Positions 1 through 11,154 are shown, counted from the first letter of the stretch. The stretch: DNA of 40,644 nucleotides from Porphyromonadaceae bacterium (GCA_003517675.1 DPAC01000043.1:1-40644); one strand, 5' to 3'. Made by a program: numbers and translations. The notes: generated by a model from the letters alone, not told the origin.

Positions 1-419
1 GTATCGGGATTATTGAGCAGTGAGGTGGCAAATTTATCGAGAGAAGCACGTGATGCGGTGTTCAGTGTGCTGGAGTTGGTAGCAAAGAGGATGCCCGACT
101 CGAATGTCACCTTGATGGCTTCACCTTGGTTCACTTTCTCCACCTTTGCTCCTTCAATCTGTTCCAGTTCTGCAGCCTGTTTATCCATCTTGTTGCCGAT
201 GATGGCACCGGCAGTGCCACCCAGTACCGCGCCGATACCGGCACCAATACCGGCACCCTTTCCCCCTCCGGCAATGGACCCGATACCGGCACCAACTGCA
301 GCTCCGGCACCGGCACCAATACCGGCACCCTGCATTGTTTTATTCAATCCGCAACCAGAGAATACCATCGCACCTCCCAGGAGGGCAATGGACAATAATT
401 TCGAAATTTGTTTCATCAT
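1..419 (-). CDS. Glycine-zipper OmpA-family lipoprotein, 5' part (runs off left edge)
   Basis: The minus strand is open from ATG 419 to the window edge, so the C-terminal part is missing. The N-terminus is a lipoprotein signal with lipobox FSGC (Cys23 from the first Met). A dense Gly/Ala region of alternating GAGIGAG-type glycine-zipper repeats follows (about residues 30-77). Then come a charged linker and the start of a domain reading VTFESGILFATNSSTL, which matches the first strand and loop of OmpA-like peptidoglycan-binding domains (YiaD type). The protein is probably anchored in the outer membrane, with the OmpA domain reaching the cell wall. A second in-frame ATG at 416 is equally possible as the start. 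Plus-strand ORFs here are low-complexity shadows of the zipper. Confidence 0.85.
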   Translation of the reverse strand, partial: MMKQISKLLSIALLGGAMVFSGCGLNKTMQGAGIGAGAGAAVGAGIGSIAGGGKGAGIGAGIGAVLGGTAGAIIGNKMDKQAAELEQIEGAKVEKVNQGEAIKVTFESGILFATNSSTLNTASRASLDKFATSLLNNPD

Positions 420-478
420 TTGTTTCCTATTTAGCACACAATTATGTATAATTTTATTTAATCCGTTAAGGATAGTCC

Positions 479-802
479 TCAATCAAACAGGTTCAGCGTA
501 TCACAATAAGCCAGTTCACCGGCTACGATGGCTTCAATCTGTTCCTCGCTGTATTCTCGAATGGCATCCTTGCGGGCATTTTTTATGATAAATTCCAGTA
601 ATTCATCCTCATCGATCTCAATTTCGGAGTCGTCGTTCTCATCCAGAAATCCTTTCTCTTCGTAAAACTCATAAATGAGATCCACAATATAATTGATTTC
701 ATCATCGGAGAATTCATTCTTCATCTCTTCAGGCAGGTGATCCTGAATAAACCTCAGTGAATCATCTTCATCGTAATCAAGTACTTTCTTTTCTTCGCTC
801 AT
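479..802 (-). CDS. Conserved acidic hypothetical protein
   Basis: This 107-aa protein is very rich in Asp and Glu and has no signal peptide or membrane segment, so it is probably cytosolic. It looks helical, with repeated acidic patches (YDEDDS, ENDDSEIEIDEDE), and ends in CDTLNLFD. I do not recognise a named domain, though similar short acidic proteins occur in Bacteroidales genomes. It lies between the OmpA-type lipoprotein and a gap of about 370 bases, all on the minus strand. Its ATG overlaps by 4 bases (ATGA) the stop of a possible 33-aa upstream ORF at 799-900. Function unknown. Confidence 0.7.
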   Translation of the reverse strand: MSEEKKVLDYDEDDSLRFIQDHLPEEMKNEFSDDEINYIVDLIYEFYEEKGFLDENDDSEIEIDEDELLEFIIKNARKDAIREYSEEQIEAIVAGELAYCDTLNLFD

Positions 803-810
803 ACCAATAT

Positions 811-1115
811 TCTTTTTCTGTTCAACGTATAGGTATCATCAAAAAAGAAGTTATTCATTTCGGGAAGATCCTTCATTTTTTCCTCATTCGAAAAACGCAT
901 AACAACTTCTACTTTATAAACAAATATCAAAATAATAAGTTCACCTTTAGGCGCTAAACAGTCCAAAATTTGTGATTCAGGTAGTGGATTGTCCCCATTT
1001 CCTGTGAACTGACTGACGCACTCCTCACCACTGGTAAAACAGAATCGGCACAGATGGGAGGTTGCCACTGCTTTTGATCATCTCCGCGATAAGCGCATAC
1101 CGTCAGATTCAAATG
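811..1115. other. Intergenic stretch without a convincing gene
   Basis: About 300 bases between the acidic protein and the yidC terminator. I see no tRNA-like fold and no convincing reading frame. The 89-aa minus ORF here has no domain-like composition. Its last 33 codons (799-900) form a possible short upstream ORF that overlaps the next start codon. Confidence 0.5.
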
Positions 1116-1116
1116 A

Positions 1117-1146
1117 AACCCGGATTCTTGTGTAGATATCCGGGTT
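1117..1146 (-). terminator. Hairpin terminator after yidC
   Basis: A perfect 9-bp stem, AACCCGGAT (1117-1125) with ATCCGGGTT (1138-1146), closes a 12-nt loop about 35 bases past the yidC stop. The T-run after it on the minus strand is short (TTTCATTT), so efficiency is uncertain. Confidence 0.6.
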
Positions 1147-1180
1147 ACGTTTTCAGATCATCTCAAACCGATGACCATCA

Positions 1181-3160
1181 TCAGCGGTAATTTCGTTTGG
1201 CATTCTCTTTTGCCCGTTCGCGTGCCTGCTTCTCCTGTAGCTTCTGTGCTTCTTCCAGTCGGGCCATGAAACCCGATTTCTTCTTCGGTTTATTCTTGTT
1301 GGCTTCCAACTCAGCCAGAATCTTATTCTCATCGATGGTCTGCTTCATGATCAGGGTGATCAGGATGGTGTAGAGCGTGGAGAGGAAGTAGTAGTAGTTC
1401 AGTCCCGCGGGATAGGAATTGAGGAAGAAGAACATGATAACCGACATGAAGATGGGCATATATTTCATCCCAGGCAGTGTCTGCTGTCCGGTATCGGTCA
1501 GGCTCATGTTGTACTTTGTGTAGAAGATGTTCACCACCGTCATCAGCAGACAGAAGATGCTGATGTGGTTACCCAGATACTTCGTCACAAATGGGATGTT
1601 ACCGCTCCAGGAGATCAGTGAGTCGTAGGTAGAGAGGTCGTCGGCCCAGAGGAAGCCCTGCTGGCGCAGCTCGATGGCCGAGGGGAAGAAGAAGAGGAAG
1701 GCCAGCAACACCGGCATCTGGATCAGCATGGGCAGGCATCCGCTCATCGGGTTTACCCCCACTTTGTTGTAAAGCTCCATGGTGGCCTTTTGCCGTTTCA
1801 TCATCATCTCTTGCTCCTTGCCAGGGTACTTTTTCTCCAGCTCCTGGATCTGGGGACGCAACACCCGCATCTTGGCGGAGGAGATGTAGGATTTATAGGT
1901 GAGCGGAGAGATCACCAGCTTCACTATCAGCGTCAGGATCAAGATGATCAGCCCCATACCCCAGTTGAGGGATAGGAAAAAGTTGAAGATGGGGATCACA
2001 AACCACTTGTTCACCCAGCTCAACCACCTGTAACCCAGGTAAACGATCTCCTCCAGGTTCAGCTTCTGTGAGCTGTCGCTCACCCCTTTGTCATACGCTT
2101 TCAGCGTGTTGTAGTGTACCGGTCCGAAGTAATAGTTGAAGCCGGCGGTGATCAGATCACTCTCGGCACTCATCTCACAGGGCACCCATACCTCTGCCGC
2201 ATAGGATTTGATATGGTCAGGATCATCCAGCACCTCAGAGGTGAGGATGGTATTGTTGAATGGTTTCTTTCCAATCACGATGGAAGAGAAGTACTGATCC
2301 TTGAAAGCAAACCACTTCACCGGATCGGAGAGCTCCTTACGGTCGTTCTTCGACTCGCTCATCTTCTTCACATCCTGGCGGTCATACTTATAGTGGATGC
2401 GTGCATAGCGGTTTTCGAACGCCCTCCCTTTCTCCTGTTGACGCACATCCTGTTCCCAGTACATCCTGAAGTTGGTCAGGCTTTCCGGATGGAGTGTATT
2501 GCGCATACCGGCTACCCGTACCTCAAAATCCATCATATACTCATCAGCAGGCAGGGTGTAAACAAAGTCGATATACTGTTCCGGCGTGGTCTGCAGCCGC
2601 ATGGTCACACTGTTGCCGTCCGCACTACGGATAGGAGTGAAGACCTCATGCTCGGTAGAGAGGCGTACACTGTTTCGGTTGAAGAGATCCATGTTGAAAC
2701 GAGCCTCCTCGTCCTGGAAGAGATAGAGGCTGTCGCCATTGTAACGCAGGTACTCTTTCAGCTGTACCGACCGGATACTACCTCCCAGTGTATTGAGCAG
2801 GATGCGCACCTTCTCATTCTCCAGCACCACTGTCTCTGCACTCCTTTGTGGGTGTGTGCCCAAAGAGAGGGTGTCAGAAAAGGCTGTGTTTGTCAATCGA
2901 GATGAGTCAGCAGCAGTAAAGTCTGTTGAGGTAGAACCGAAGAAATCGGCGGCACTGCTTTGCTGCATTGAATCAGCAAATGCGTTCTCGTCTTCATTAT
3001 CTTGAGGGAGCGATGCTACACGCTGCTTCTCCATAAGCTCCAGCGAGTCGCGTATTCGTTGCTGTGTAGCCAGCTGCTCCTGTGAGGGTCTGTTGTAAAT
3101 AGAAAAGCCGATGATGATCGCTGTGATCAACAGCAATCCTATGATTGTATTTTTATCCAT
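1181..3160 (-). CDS. yidC: Membrane protein insertase YidC
   Basis: YidC inserts proteins into the inner membrane, alone or with SecYEG. The 659-aa protein has the Gram-negative layout: an N-terminal membrane anchor (residues 1-22), a Ser/Gln-rich linker, a large periplasmic P1 domain (about 100-360), and a C-terminal five-helix insertase core. The core includes the cytoplasmic hairpin with AKMRVLRPQIQELEKKYPGK and the NPMSGCLPMLIQMPVLLAF segment. At the position of the E. coli groove Arg the sequence reads KLVISPLTYKSY, so Lys replaces Arg, as I recall for other Bacteroidota. The C-terminus is basic, suited to ribosome contact. It follows pyrG by 26 bases on the same strand, so the two are probably co-transcribed. 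Confidence 0.97.
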   Translation of the reverse strand: MDKNTIIGLLLITAIIIGFSIYNRPSQEQLATQQRIRDSLELMEKQRVASLPQDNEDENAFADSMQQSSAADFFGSTSTDFTAADSSRLTNTAFSDTLSLGTHPQRSAETVVLENEKVRILLNTLGGSIRSVQLKEYLRYNGDSLYLFQDEEARFNMDLFNRNSVRLSTEHEVFTPIRSADGNSVTMRLQTTPEQYIDFVYTLPADEYMMDFEVRVAGMRNTLHPESLTNFRMYWEQDVRQQEKGRAFENRYARIHYKYDRQDVKKMSESKNDRKELSDPVKWFAFKDQYFSSIVIGKKPFNNTILTSEVLDDPDHIKSYAAEVWVPCEMSAESDLITAGFNYYFGPVHYNTLKAYDKGVSDSSQKLNLEEIVYLGYRWLSWVNKWFVIPIFNFFLSLNWGMGLIILILTLIVKLVISPLTYKSYISSAKMRVLRPQIQELEKKYPGKEQEMMMKRQKATMELYNKVGVNPMSGCLPMLIQMPVLLAFLFFFPSAIELRQQGFLWADDLSTYDSLISWSGNIPFVTKYLGNHISIFCLLMTVVNIFYTKYNMSLTDTGQQTLPGMKYMPIFMSVIMFFFLNSYPAGLNYYYFLSTLYTILITLIMKQTIDENKILAELEANKNKPKKKSGFMARLEEAQKLQEKQARERAKENAKRNYR

Positions 3161-3186
3161 ATTCAGTTGTCTACAGCCGTTGGCTG

Positions 3187-4857
<1,671 letters not shown>

Positions 4858-4868
4858 TCATAAAGGCG

Positions 4869-4876
4869 CAAAGGTA
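4869..4876 (-). promoter_or_regulatory. -7 promoter element of pyrG
   Basis: Minus-strand TACCTTTG matches the Bacteroidota -7 consensus TAnnTTTG, 38 bases before the pyrG start. I see no clear -33 TTTG at normal spacing. Confidence 0.55.
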
Positions 4877-4951
4877 CAAAAAAAAGAGAGAGATCTGCCC
4901 GATGCATCAAAAAAAATAGGGATGAAAAGCCGTCGCAGCTGGAGCTGGCTC

Positions 4952-5629
4952 TCAGTTGACCATCTCCAGCAACTCCATGTTTTCGCAACGCATGATCTTA
5001 CCCGGGAAAGCCTGTACAATGGAGTAGTTATGAGTTGACATGATGACCGCTGTACCTCGTTCTGCGATCTCCTGCAACAGTGCAACAATCTGGCTTCCCG
5101 TCTCCGGGTCTAGGTTACCGGTAGGTTCGTCTGCAAGGATCAGCGCCGGCGAATTGAGCAACGCACGGGCAATCACCACCCGTTGCTGCTCCCCTCCGGA
5201 GAGCTCATGCGGCATCTTGTAGGTTTTGTTCGGCATGCCCACCTGCACCAGCACCTCATGGATGCGATCACTGATCTCAAGTTTGTTTTTCCAACCGGTA
5301 GCTCTGAGCACGAACTCCAGGTTCTTCTCCACAGTACGGTCGATCAGCAGCTGGAAATCCTGGAAGACGATGCCAATCCTGCGGCGCAGGAAAGGTACCA
5401 GACGGCGTTTGATCGTGGTCAGTTCATAATCGAACACACGGGCGCTACCTGACTCAACGGGCAGCTCCGCATACATACTCTTCAGCAGGGTGCTTTTACC
5501 CGATCCCACCTTACCGATGATGTAGAGAAAATCACCTCTGTTCACCGTGAGGTTCACGTTCCGCAGGATGATGTTCTCATCGCGGTTGAGTTGTACGTTT
5601 GAATAGTTTACCAGTTGTTCCTGAGTCAT
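4952..5629 (-). CDS. ftsE: FtsE-like ABC transporter ATP-binding protein
   Basis: This 225-aa ABC ATPase has Walker [10 protein letters not shown] (39-47), Q-loop Gln90, signature LSGGEQQR (143-150), Walker B LILADEP (163-169) and H-loop His200. The sequence and length fit the FtsE/LolD group, and cell-division FtsE is the best match by eye. FtsE with FtsX controls peptidoglycan hydrolysis at the septum. No ftsX is adjacent here. The frame stays open upstream to 5860, but that extension is Cys/His-rich nonsense lying inside the neighbouring DUF4870 gene. ATG 5629 overlaps the stop of that gene by one base (TAATG), which indicates translational coupling. Confidence 0.85.
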   Translation of the reverse strand: MTQEQLVNYSNVQLNRDENIILRNVNLTVNRGDFLYIIGKVGSGKSTLLKSMYAELPVESGSARVFDYELTTIKRRLVPFLRRRIGIVFQDFQLLIDRTVEKNLEFVLRATGWKNKLEISDRIHEVLVQVGMPNKTYKMPHELSGGEQQRVVIARALLNSPALILADEPTGNLDPETGSQIVALLQEIAERGTAVIMSTHNYSIVQAFPGKIMRCENMELLEMVN

Positions 5630-6093
5630 TACTTGAAGAATTGAATCGTGAACGGGTATTTCCAGTACTCGCCGTTGTTTGCTTTTAAGGTGGCGATGAC
5701 CACAAAAACAGCATAGAGAACACCCAGGACGATGGCCACAGGAATACCGATCACCGTGATGGAAAGAATGAGCGCATAGATCGCATAGCTGATGATCGCA
5801 TTGAGGATGTTCTTGCCATGAAGATCTACGTTGGCGTTCAGATCTTTCTGGGTGGTCCACATGAGGATGGGTACCACAAACCCGGCCAGTGGGAGGATGG
5901 CACCGGCAAATTGTGAGAGATGCATCAACATCAGGTAGGTGTTTTCGGTCAACCCGAACAGGGGTTGTTTTCCTCGGTTCGCAGAAGCTGGCTCTTCGTT
6001 CAGCAGTTTAGCTTTCTCACGCTGGTATTCCTCTTCGGTGATGCTCCCTTTTTCTCTCAGTTCATCCAGAATTTTTAAATCTTCGTACTTCAT
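5629..6093 (-). CDS. SHOCT-DUF4870 membrane protein
   Basis: A 154-aa protein. Residues 1-33 form a SHOCT-type motif (LDELREKGSITEEEYQREKAKLL), a short helical pair common at the ends of bacterial proteins. Residues 50-150 form a DUF4870 domain (Tic20-like) with about three membrane helices, including LSQFAGAILPLAGFVVPILMW and two more in the second half. Function is unknown. The stop overlaps the start of the FtsE-like gene by one base, so the two are co-expressed. Confidence 0.85.
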   Translation of the reverse strand: MKYEDLKILDELREKGSITEEEYQREKAKLLNEEPASANRGKQPLFGLTENTYLMLMHLSQFAGAILPLAGFVVPILMWTTQKDLNANVDLHGKNILNAIISYAIYALILSITVIGIPVAIVLGVLYAVFVVIATLKANNGEYWKYPFTIQFFK

Positions 6094-6147
6094 AAGGCTT
6101 TTTAAATTTTAATTCTACAACAAAGATAGAGGCGCCAGGAATGGATG

Positions 6148-6555
6148 TCACAAAGATAAAGGTTTTATTGATTTTCTCCTTTTTCTCACACAAATAATTG
6201 CAAGCAGGAGCGCTGTCAGTGAACCCGCCAGATCGGCCATCCAATCGCCCCACTCTGCACTTCGCGAAGTGAAGATATACAATTGCAGCAGTTCAATGAC
6301 CCCACCATAGAGCACCGGAAGTAGAAAGCCCCAGAAGATCCATCTGCCCCGTGAAGGTGAACCGTTGTGCAGCTTGTCGTAATCATAGAGGGAGACAGAT
6401 GAGAGGAGAAAGAACAACCCGAAGTGGGCAACTTTATCCCAGGAGATACCTTGGGGCATCTCCGGCACGCTCCCGGGACCCATCAGGCAGGTACCGGTGA
6501 AGATGACCAATCCGATGGTGAGCGGGAGAATCATATAACGATAAAGGGTACGCAT
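6148..6555 (-). CDS. VanZ-like family membrane protein
   Basis: A 135-aa protein with about four membrane helices. The family's features are visible: SWDKVAHFGLFFLLS near residue 40, then GGVIELLQ and the W-x-D-x-x-AD-x-x-GS segment (WGDWMADLAGS), before a basic C-terminus. VanZ-domain proteins are named after the teicoplanin-resistance protein, but most, including short ones like this, have no known role. The gene has its own -7 element 30 bases upstream. Confidence 0.85.
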   Translation of the reverse strand: MRTLYRYMILPLTIGLVIFTGTCLMGPGSVPEMPQGISWDKVAHFGLFFLLSSVSLYDYDKLHNGSPSRGRWIFWGFLLPVLYGGVIELLQLYIFTSRSAEWGDWMADLAGSLTALLLAIICVRKRRKSIKPLSL

Positions 6556-6585
6556 TCAGATGAACTGTTAATTGAACATTCGTCG

Positions 6586-6593
6586 CAAAGGTA
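6586..6593 (-). promoter_or_regulatory. -7 promoter element of the VanZ-like gene
   Basis: Minus-strand TACCTTTG matches TAnnTTTG, 30 bases before the start codon at 6555. Confidence 0.5.
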
Positions 6594-6738
6594 AAAAGAT
6601 TATCTGCTTTGAAAGGCAATATTATGAACATATAACCAAAAGTTCGAGACATTTTCATAAAAAATTCGTTTCTTTGTCAGAGAATCGGCCAAGGTATGCC
6701 GACCTTTAAATGGACAAACAACTACTGACAATCAACAG

Positions 6739-8451
6739 ATGAGGAACTATTTTATTTTGCTGCTGACAGCAATCACAGCCTTTCACACATTTGGACAAAC
6801 TGCGGAAGAGAACCACAACCAACGCTATTACGACATCAATAAGAATATCGACATTTTCAACTCTGTGTTGCGGGAGTTGGATCTCTTTTATGTGGATAGC
6901 ATTGAGGTGAACAACCTGGTGCAGAGCTCTATTCACAGCATGCTCACCCGGCTGGATCCCTATACGGAATATTATGCAGAGGAGAACATAGGCGATCTTC
7001 AGTTTCTCACCACGGGAGAATATGCCGGTATTGGAGCCATCATCTCCTACAACAACGGGCAGGTGATCATCAATGAACCCTATGAGGGGCTGCCGGCTGA
7101 CAAAGCAGGACTTAAAGCTGGTGATGTTATCCTGGAGATTGACGGAGAGGATATGCGGAAGGCGAGCGTCAAGGAGGTGAGTGATAAATTAAAGGGGATT
7201 CCCGGCACCCAGCTCAGACTGAGAATCCGTCGGCCGGGAGAGCTTAAAGATCGCACAGTCACCATTGAACGCGAGAAGATTGAAATGGACCCCATCACCT
7301 ACTCTTCGGTGACAGAAGAGGGTATCGGTTATTTTCATTTCGGCAGTTTCACCACGCGGAGTGCTGAAAGGTTAAAGGAGACCGTAGTCGACCTGAAGAA
7401 AAAGGGGGCTACCTCGCTGATCATGGATCTTCGCGGCAATGGTGGCGGTATCCTCGATGAAGCCGTGAAGGTGGTCAATCTCTTTGTGCCCAAAGGGGAG
7501 GAGATTGTCTCCACGAAGGGAAAAGTAAAACAATGGAACCGCTCTTATTTTACGCAGAATCAGCCGCTCGATGAAATCATCCCCATCGTGGTGCTGATCG
7601 ATACCGGCTCGGCATCGGCATCAGAGATTGTGGCAGGTGCTCTCCAGGATTTAGACCGGGCGGTGATTGTAGGTAACCGCTCCTTTGGCAAAGGACTGGT
7701 GCAGACACCCCGCAACCTGCCCTATGGCGGGAACATCAAGATCACCACCTCGAAATACTACATCCCCAGTGGCCGCTGCATTCAGGCGCTGGACTACTCG
7801 CACCGTAATCCGGACGGCAGCGTGGGCCGCGTTCCGGACTCGCTCACCAATCTGTTTCACACCCGTAACGGACGTGAGGTGCGTGATGGTGGGGGCATCA
7901 CCCCCGACATCACCATCTCACAGAAGAGCAGTGGCACCATCGCCTATTACCTGATGACAGAGAACATCATCTTCGATTTTGTGACGGAGTGGGTTCAAAA
8001 ACAGAAAGAGATTGCTCCCCCACATCTGTTTCGTTTATCGGATGAGGATTATGATGCTTTCATCCGCTTTGTTGAATCGAAAGATTTCACCTATGACCAG
8101 TTGAGCGAACGCACCCTGCAGCAATTAAAAAGTTTGATGGAGTTTGAAGGATACATGGATGTGGCAGCGGAAGAGTACAAGGCGCTGGAAGCTAAGCTCA
8201 GCCCAAACCTCGACAGAGATCTACAACTCTTCAAGGAGGATATCAAAAGCATGATTGAATCGGAGATTGTGCAACGATTCTATTACAAGAAAGGGGTGCT
8301 GCAACACCAACTCTCTGATGATGAGGTGTATGACCGGGCCGTCAAGCTGCTCACTCATCCGGATGAATATCGTTCGATCTTGCAACCCGGCCCGTCGGAG
8401 ATCCCTTCCTCGAAAGAGATCAGGGAAAAGATCAAGGATCAGTACTCCTGA
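6739..8451 (+). CDS. S41 family C-terminal processing peptidase (CtpA/Prc type)
   Basis: This 570-aa secreted serine protease begins with a signal peptide (residues 1-20, ending TFGQ). The N-terminal helical region contains LDPYTEYY (72-79). A PDZ domain lies at about 95-180, with substrate-loop sequence GIGAII and NEPYEGLPADKAGLKAGDVI. The S41 catalytic core follows, with DLRGNGGG (230-237), the nucleophile region GSASASE (290-296) and general base Lys318 in NRSFGKG. The Ser/Lys dyad is intact. Such proteases trim or degrade periplasmic proteins from their C-termini. The 3' end overlaps the convergent DUF1460 gene by 13 bases. Confidence 0.95.
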   Translation: MRNYFILLLTAITAFHTFGQTAEENHNQRYYDINKNIDIFNSVLRELDLFYVDSIEVNNLVQSSIHSMLTRLDPYTEYYAEENIGDLQFLTTGEYAGIGAIISYNNGQVIINEPYEGLPADKAGLKAGDVILEIDGEDMRKASVKEVSDKLKGIPGTQLRLRIRRPGELKDRTVTIEREKIEMDPITYSSVTEEGIGYFHFGSFTTRSAERLKETVVDLKKKGATSLIMDLRGNGGGILDEAVKVVNLFVPKGEEIVSTKGKVKQWNRSYFTQNQPLDEIIPIVVLIDTGSASASEIVAGALQDLDRAVIVGNRSFGKGLVQTPRNLPYGGNIKITTSKYYIPSGRCIQALDYSHRNPDGSVGRVPDSLTNLFHTRNGREVRDGGGITPDITISQKSSGTIAYYLMTENIIFDFVTEWVQKQKEIAPPHLFRLSDEDYDAFIRFVESKDFTYDQLSERTLQQLKSLMEFEGYMDVAAEEYKALEAKLSPNLDRDLQLFKEDIKSMIESEIVQRFYYKKGVLQHQLSDDEVYDRAVKLLTHPDEYRSILQPGPSEIPSSKEIREKIKDQYS

Positions 8452-9335
8452 ACGCATCGCAACGGGATGATGGGTCGCCGTAAAGAGAGGGGATCAATTT
8501 CTGCTACGATAATTCCCGTGCAGTACGGTTGTTTGTAGGTGTATTCGGGGAGAGTCTGCCTGTCGATCATCACCCGTTCACCTGCACTTGAAGCATGCAA
8601 AAACAAGAGCTTCTCCCCTTTTCTGAAAGCGAAGCCCATATGAGTGACATCCAGCCCCTCGGTGGAGGTGGTGAAGAGGATGACCGACATATGAGGGATC
8701 AGATGCGCAACCTCATTGATCATTTCTTTGGGTAGATAATCAAACCCGCCTTGCTGGTTGATCATCTCCTCCCTCGCAGCAATCAACTGCAGCATCAGAT
8801 CATCATTTTTCAGACGACCATAGGCATCACGATGTGAGGACATAAAGCTCAGTTTCTTCGCTTCTTTCACTCCGCCCAGCGATGGTGACAGGTTGCGCAG
8901 CAATCCCCGCTGTTCATTCTCCTGAAGCCAATCGGTGGCATAATGAAGCCGAGAGGCGTAACCATCAATTTCACCTTTGCGGTAACGAATAGACCGTAGC
9001 TCTTTCATAAAGGTCTCAAATGAAGGTGCATCACTGATTGCTGTAAGCGTGAGCGCGATCACAGTCTCCACGAAAGTGGTGCAATCGAATGCCCGCAGGT
9101 TCACTGTCAACTGTTCCCGGTCGCCCCCCTCGAGGGTGTGGGCAAGATAGGGTTTGTTCAGAAAAAAGAGGGCACTTTTTTCCAGGATGGTATCTCCCGG
9201 AGCATTTCTGTAGGGCTCTATGGTGGTGAGGTACTCCCGGAAGATCTCCCGGTCTGCGTTGCTGTAAACAGCAGCCGGTTGCGCGTACAACTGTCCGGCA
9301 GCCAGAAAAATCATTATAAGAATTGCTGTTTTCAT
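8439..9335 (-). CDS. DUF1460 family secreted protein (amidase-like)
   Basis: Starting at ATG 9335 gives a 298-aa protein with a clean signal peptide (MKTAILIMIFLAAGQLYAQ). The frame continues to 9398, but the extra 21 residues spoil the signal sequence. The body matches DUF1460, a family with an NlpC/P60-like fold. The likely nucleophile Cys is in RAFDCTTFVETV and a candidate His in HMGFAF. Members are thought to cut cell-wall peptides, but the substrate cannot be read from the sequence. The gene lies 52 bases after aroC on the same strand and overlaps the S41 protease convergently. Confidence 0.88.
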   Translation of the reverse strand: MKTAILIMIFLAAGQLYAQPAAVYSNADREIFREYLTTIEPYRNAPGDTILEKSALFFLNKPYLAHTLEGGDREQLTVNLRAFDCTTFVETVIALTLTAISDAPSFETFMKELRSIRYRKGEIDGYASRLHYATDWLQENEQRGLLRNLSPSLGGVKEAKKLSFMSSHRDAYGRLKNDDLMLQLIAAREEMINQQGGFDYLPKEMINEVAHLIPHMSVILFTTSTEGLDVTHMGFAFRKGEKLLFLHASSAGERVMIDRQTLPEYTYKQPYCTGIIVAEIDPLSLRRPIIPLRCVQEY

Positions 9336-9387
9336 TGCGTGTGATTGTTGCCTGTTACCAATCGATTGGGATGGAACCATCGTGCTC

Positions 9388-10455
9388 CTACTTCCCACTC
9401 TTCGCCAATAGGAAGTGATCCATCAGCGTGATGGCAGCCATTGCTTCCACAATGGGTACCGCCCGTGGCAGCACACAGGGATCGTGTCTGCCACGCGCCT
9501 TGATGGTGGTATCGTTGCCGTGGATATCTACAGTCTCCTGATCCTGCAAGATGGTGGCCACGGGCTTGAATGCCACGCGGAAAAAGATATCCTCACCGTT
9601 GGAGATGCCGGCCTGTATTCCACCGGAACGATTGGTACGGGTACGGACCTTCCCCTTGTCATTGTAAAAGGCATCATTCACCTCTGAACCGCGCTTGCTC
9701 ACATCGAATCCGGTCCCATACTCAAACCCTTTGACAGCGTTGATGCTGAGCATGGCCGCTCCAAGGGTGGCATGCAGCTTGCCGAAGACCGGCTCGCCCA
9801 ATCCTGCCGGCACCCCGCTGGCCACGCAGGTGATCACTCCACCGATGGTATCCCCTTGGGAACGCACCTCCTGTATCAGCTTGATCATCCTCTCTGCCGC
9901 ATCGGGGTCCGGGCAACGTACCATGTTCTCTTCAGTCAACGAGAGATCATAAGCAGAATATTCATTCTCCAGCTTAATCGTTCCCACTTGTGAGGTAAAG
10001 GCACGGATCTGGATTCCCTCTTTCTGCAGAAACAGTTTGGCAATGGCACCTGCCACCACACGCGAGATGGTCTCCCGCGCGGAGGAGCGTCCCCCACCGC
10101 GATGATCCCGATAACCATACTTCTGGTGATAGGTATAGTCGGCATGTGAAGGGCGATACACCTCTTTCAGATGGTCATAATCGGAGGATTGCTGATTCTC
10201 GTTACGGATGAGAAAGCCAATGGGTGCACCGGTGCTTTTGCCTTCGAAGATACCAGATAAAAACTCCACCCTGTCGGGCTCCTTGCGCGGTGTGGTGATG
10301 CGTGACTGTCCGGGACGGCGACGATCAAGCTCCGCCTGAATGAAATCCATATCAATCTCCAGGCCGGGGGGGCAGCCATCAATCACGCCACCCACCGCAG
10401 CACCGTGTGACTCGCCGAAAGAGGTCAACCGGAAGAGCGTTCCAAAAGTGTTCAT
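9388..10455 (-). CDS. aroC: Chorismate synthase
   Basis: AroC converts 5-enolpyruvylshikimate-3-phosphate to chorismate with reduced FMN, the last shikimate-pathway step. The 355-aa length is normal. Family signatures are visible: the N-terminus [18 protein letters not shown], the RRPGQSRI loop, [10 protein letters not shown], and the C-terminal [18 protein letters not shown]. The frame is open to 10467, but the family N-terminus starts at the second Met (10455). It is probably in a run with the SlyD-like gene upstream (88-base gap) and DUF1460 downstream. Confidence 0.97.
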   Translation of the reverse strand: MNTFGTLFRLTSFGESHGAAVGGVIDGCPPGLEIDMDFIQAELDRRRPGQSRITTPRKEPDRVEFLSGIFEGKSTGAPIGFLIRNENQQSSDYDHLKEVYRPSHADYTYHQKYGYRDHRGGGRSSARETISRVVAGAIAKLFLQKEGIQIRAFTSQVGTIKLENEYSAYDLSLTEENMVRCPDPDAAERMIKLIQEVRSQGDTIGGVITCVASGVPAGLGEPVFGKLHATLGAAMLSINAVKGFEYGTGFDVSKRGSEVNDAFYNDKGKVRTRTNRSGGIQAGISNGEDIFFRVAFKPVATILQDQETVDIHGNDTTIKARGRHDPCVLPRAVPIVEAMAAITLMDHFLLAKSGK

Positions 10456-10543
10456 AACGCTACACAATCATTGTTATCCCGTTCCTAAAAAGAGACAAAT
10501 CCGGATGTGGAAGATCCTGTTCTGCCACAATATCTTGTTCCTC

Positions 10544-11080
10544 TCAACAGCTACAGCCGGAGCCACAGCCTTCCGATCCACAGCTACAGCCACCACCGGA
10601 GAAGAGCGCTGCAATCTCTTCGGCAGAAGCATCTCGAACCCCTGTCACGGTACCCTCAAAATGCATCGTTTCACCCGCCAGGGGGTGATTGAAATCCATG
10701 GTCACCGTCTCCTGACCGATCGATACCACCGAGCCTGAGAGCCGGTTACCGGATGCGTCCATCATGGGGACCGTATTGCCTTCAAACAGCACCTGCTCAT
10801 CGATCTTGCCATCAATCTCAAAGATTGATTTGGGCAGATCCAACACTTTCTCCTCGTCATAGTCGCCATATGCTTCGTCAGGAGTGAGTTGGAAAGAGAA
10901 AGTATCTCCCTCTGAGAGGCCTTCAATCTGCTTTTCAAATGCCTCCAGCATGGAGTTGGTACCGAAAATGAATTCCAGCGGCCGTTCTGCAGTAGCCTGC
11001 TCCATCAGTTCCCGTTCTTCACCTTCACCCACATTCAGGTCATAGGTGAGTGTGACATATTTGTTGTCGCTAATTTTCAT
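10544..11080 (-). CDS. slyD: SlyD-like FKBP-type peptidyl-prolyl isomerase
   Basis: A 178-aa cytosolic protein. An FKBP domain is interrupted by an IF-type chaperone insert, as in SlyD: LTYDLNVGEG near the N-terminus, the GTNSMLEAFEKQIEGLSEGD region, TPDEAYGDYDEEKV before the insert, and DFNHPLAGETMHFEGTV after it. The C-terminal tail (about 160-178) has five Cys in a Gly/Ser background, like the metal-binding tail of SlyD. It is likely to catalyse prolyl isomerisation and may bind nickel or other metals. No hydrogenase genes are nearby to support a specific maturation role. Confidence 0.9.
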   Translation of the reverse strand: MKISDNKYVTLTYDLNVGEGEERELMEQATAERPLEFIFGTNSMLEAFEKQIEGLSEGDTFSFQLTPDEAYGDYDEEKVLDLPKSIFEIDGKIDEQVLFEGNTVPMMDASGNRLSGSVVSIGQETVTMDFNHPLAGETMHFEGTVTGVRDASAEEIAALFSGGGCSCGSEGCGSGCSC

Positions 11081-11154
11081 TGTTTCCTACTTTATTAAGT
11101 TTTATTAAGTGAATATAAATTGTAAACATTGTAACAATCTGCTGCTATCGATGT

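Noticed and set aside
13..588. Long plus-strand ORF rich in Pro and Ala
   Set aside because: It is the antisense shadow of the glycine-zipper repeats of the OmpA-type lipoprotein and runs through that gene's start region.
901..1068. Minus-strand ORF upstream of the acidic protein
   Set aside because: No domain, signal or promoter-like support. The composition looks non-coding.
2114..2905. 263-aa plus-strand ORF
   Set aside because: Antisense to yidC, whose identity is certain. His/Leu-rich shadow with no domain.
5630..5860. 77-residue N-terminal extension of the FtsE-like protein
   Set aside because: Its Cys/His-rich sequence lies wholly inside the DUF4870 gene in another frame. The ABC domain begins naturally at ATG 5629.
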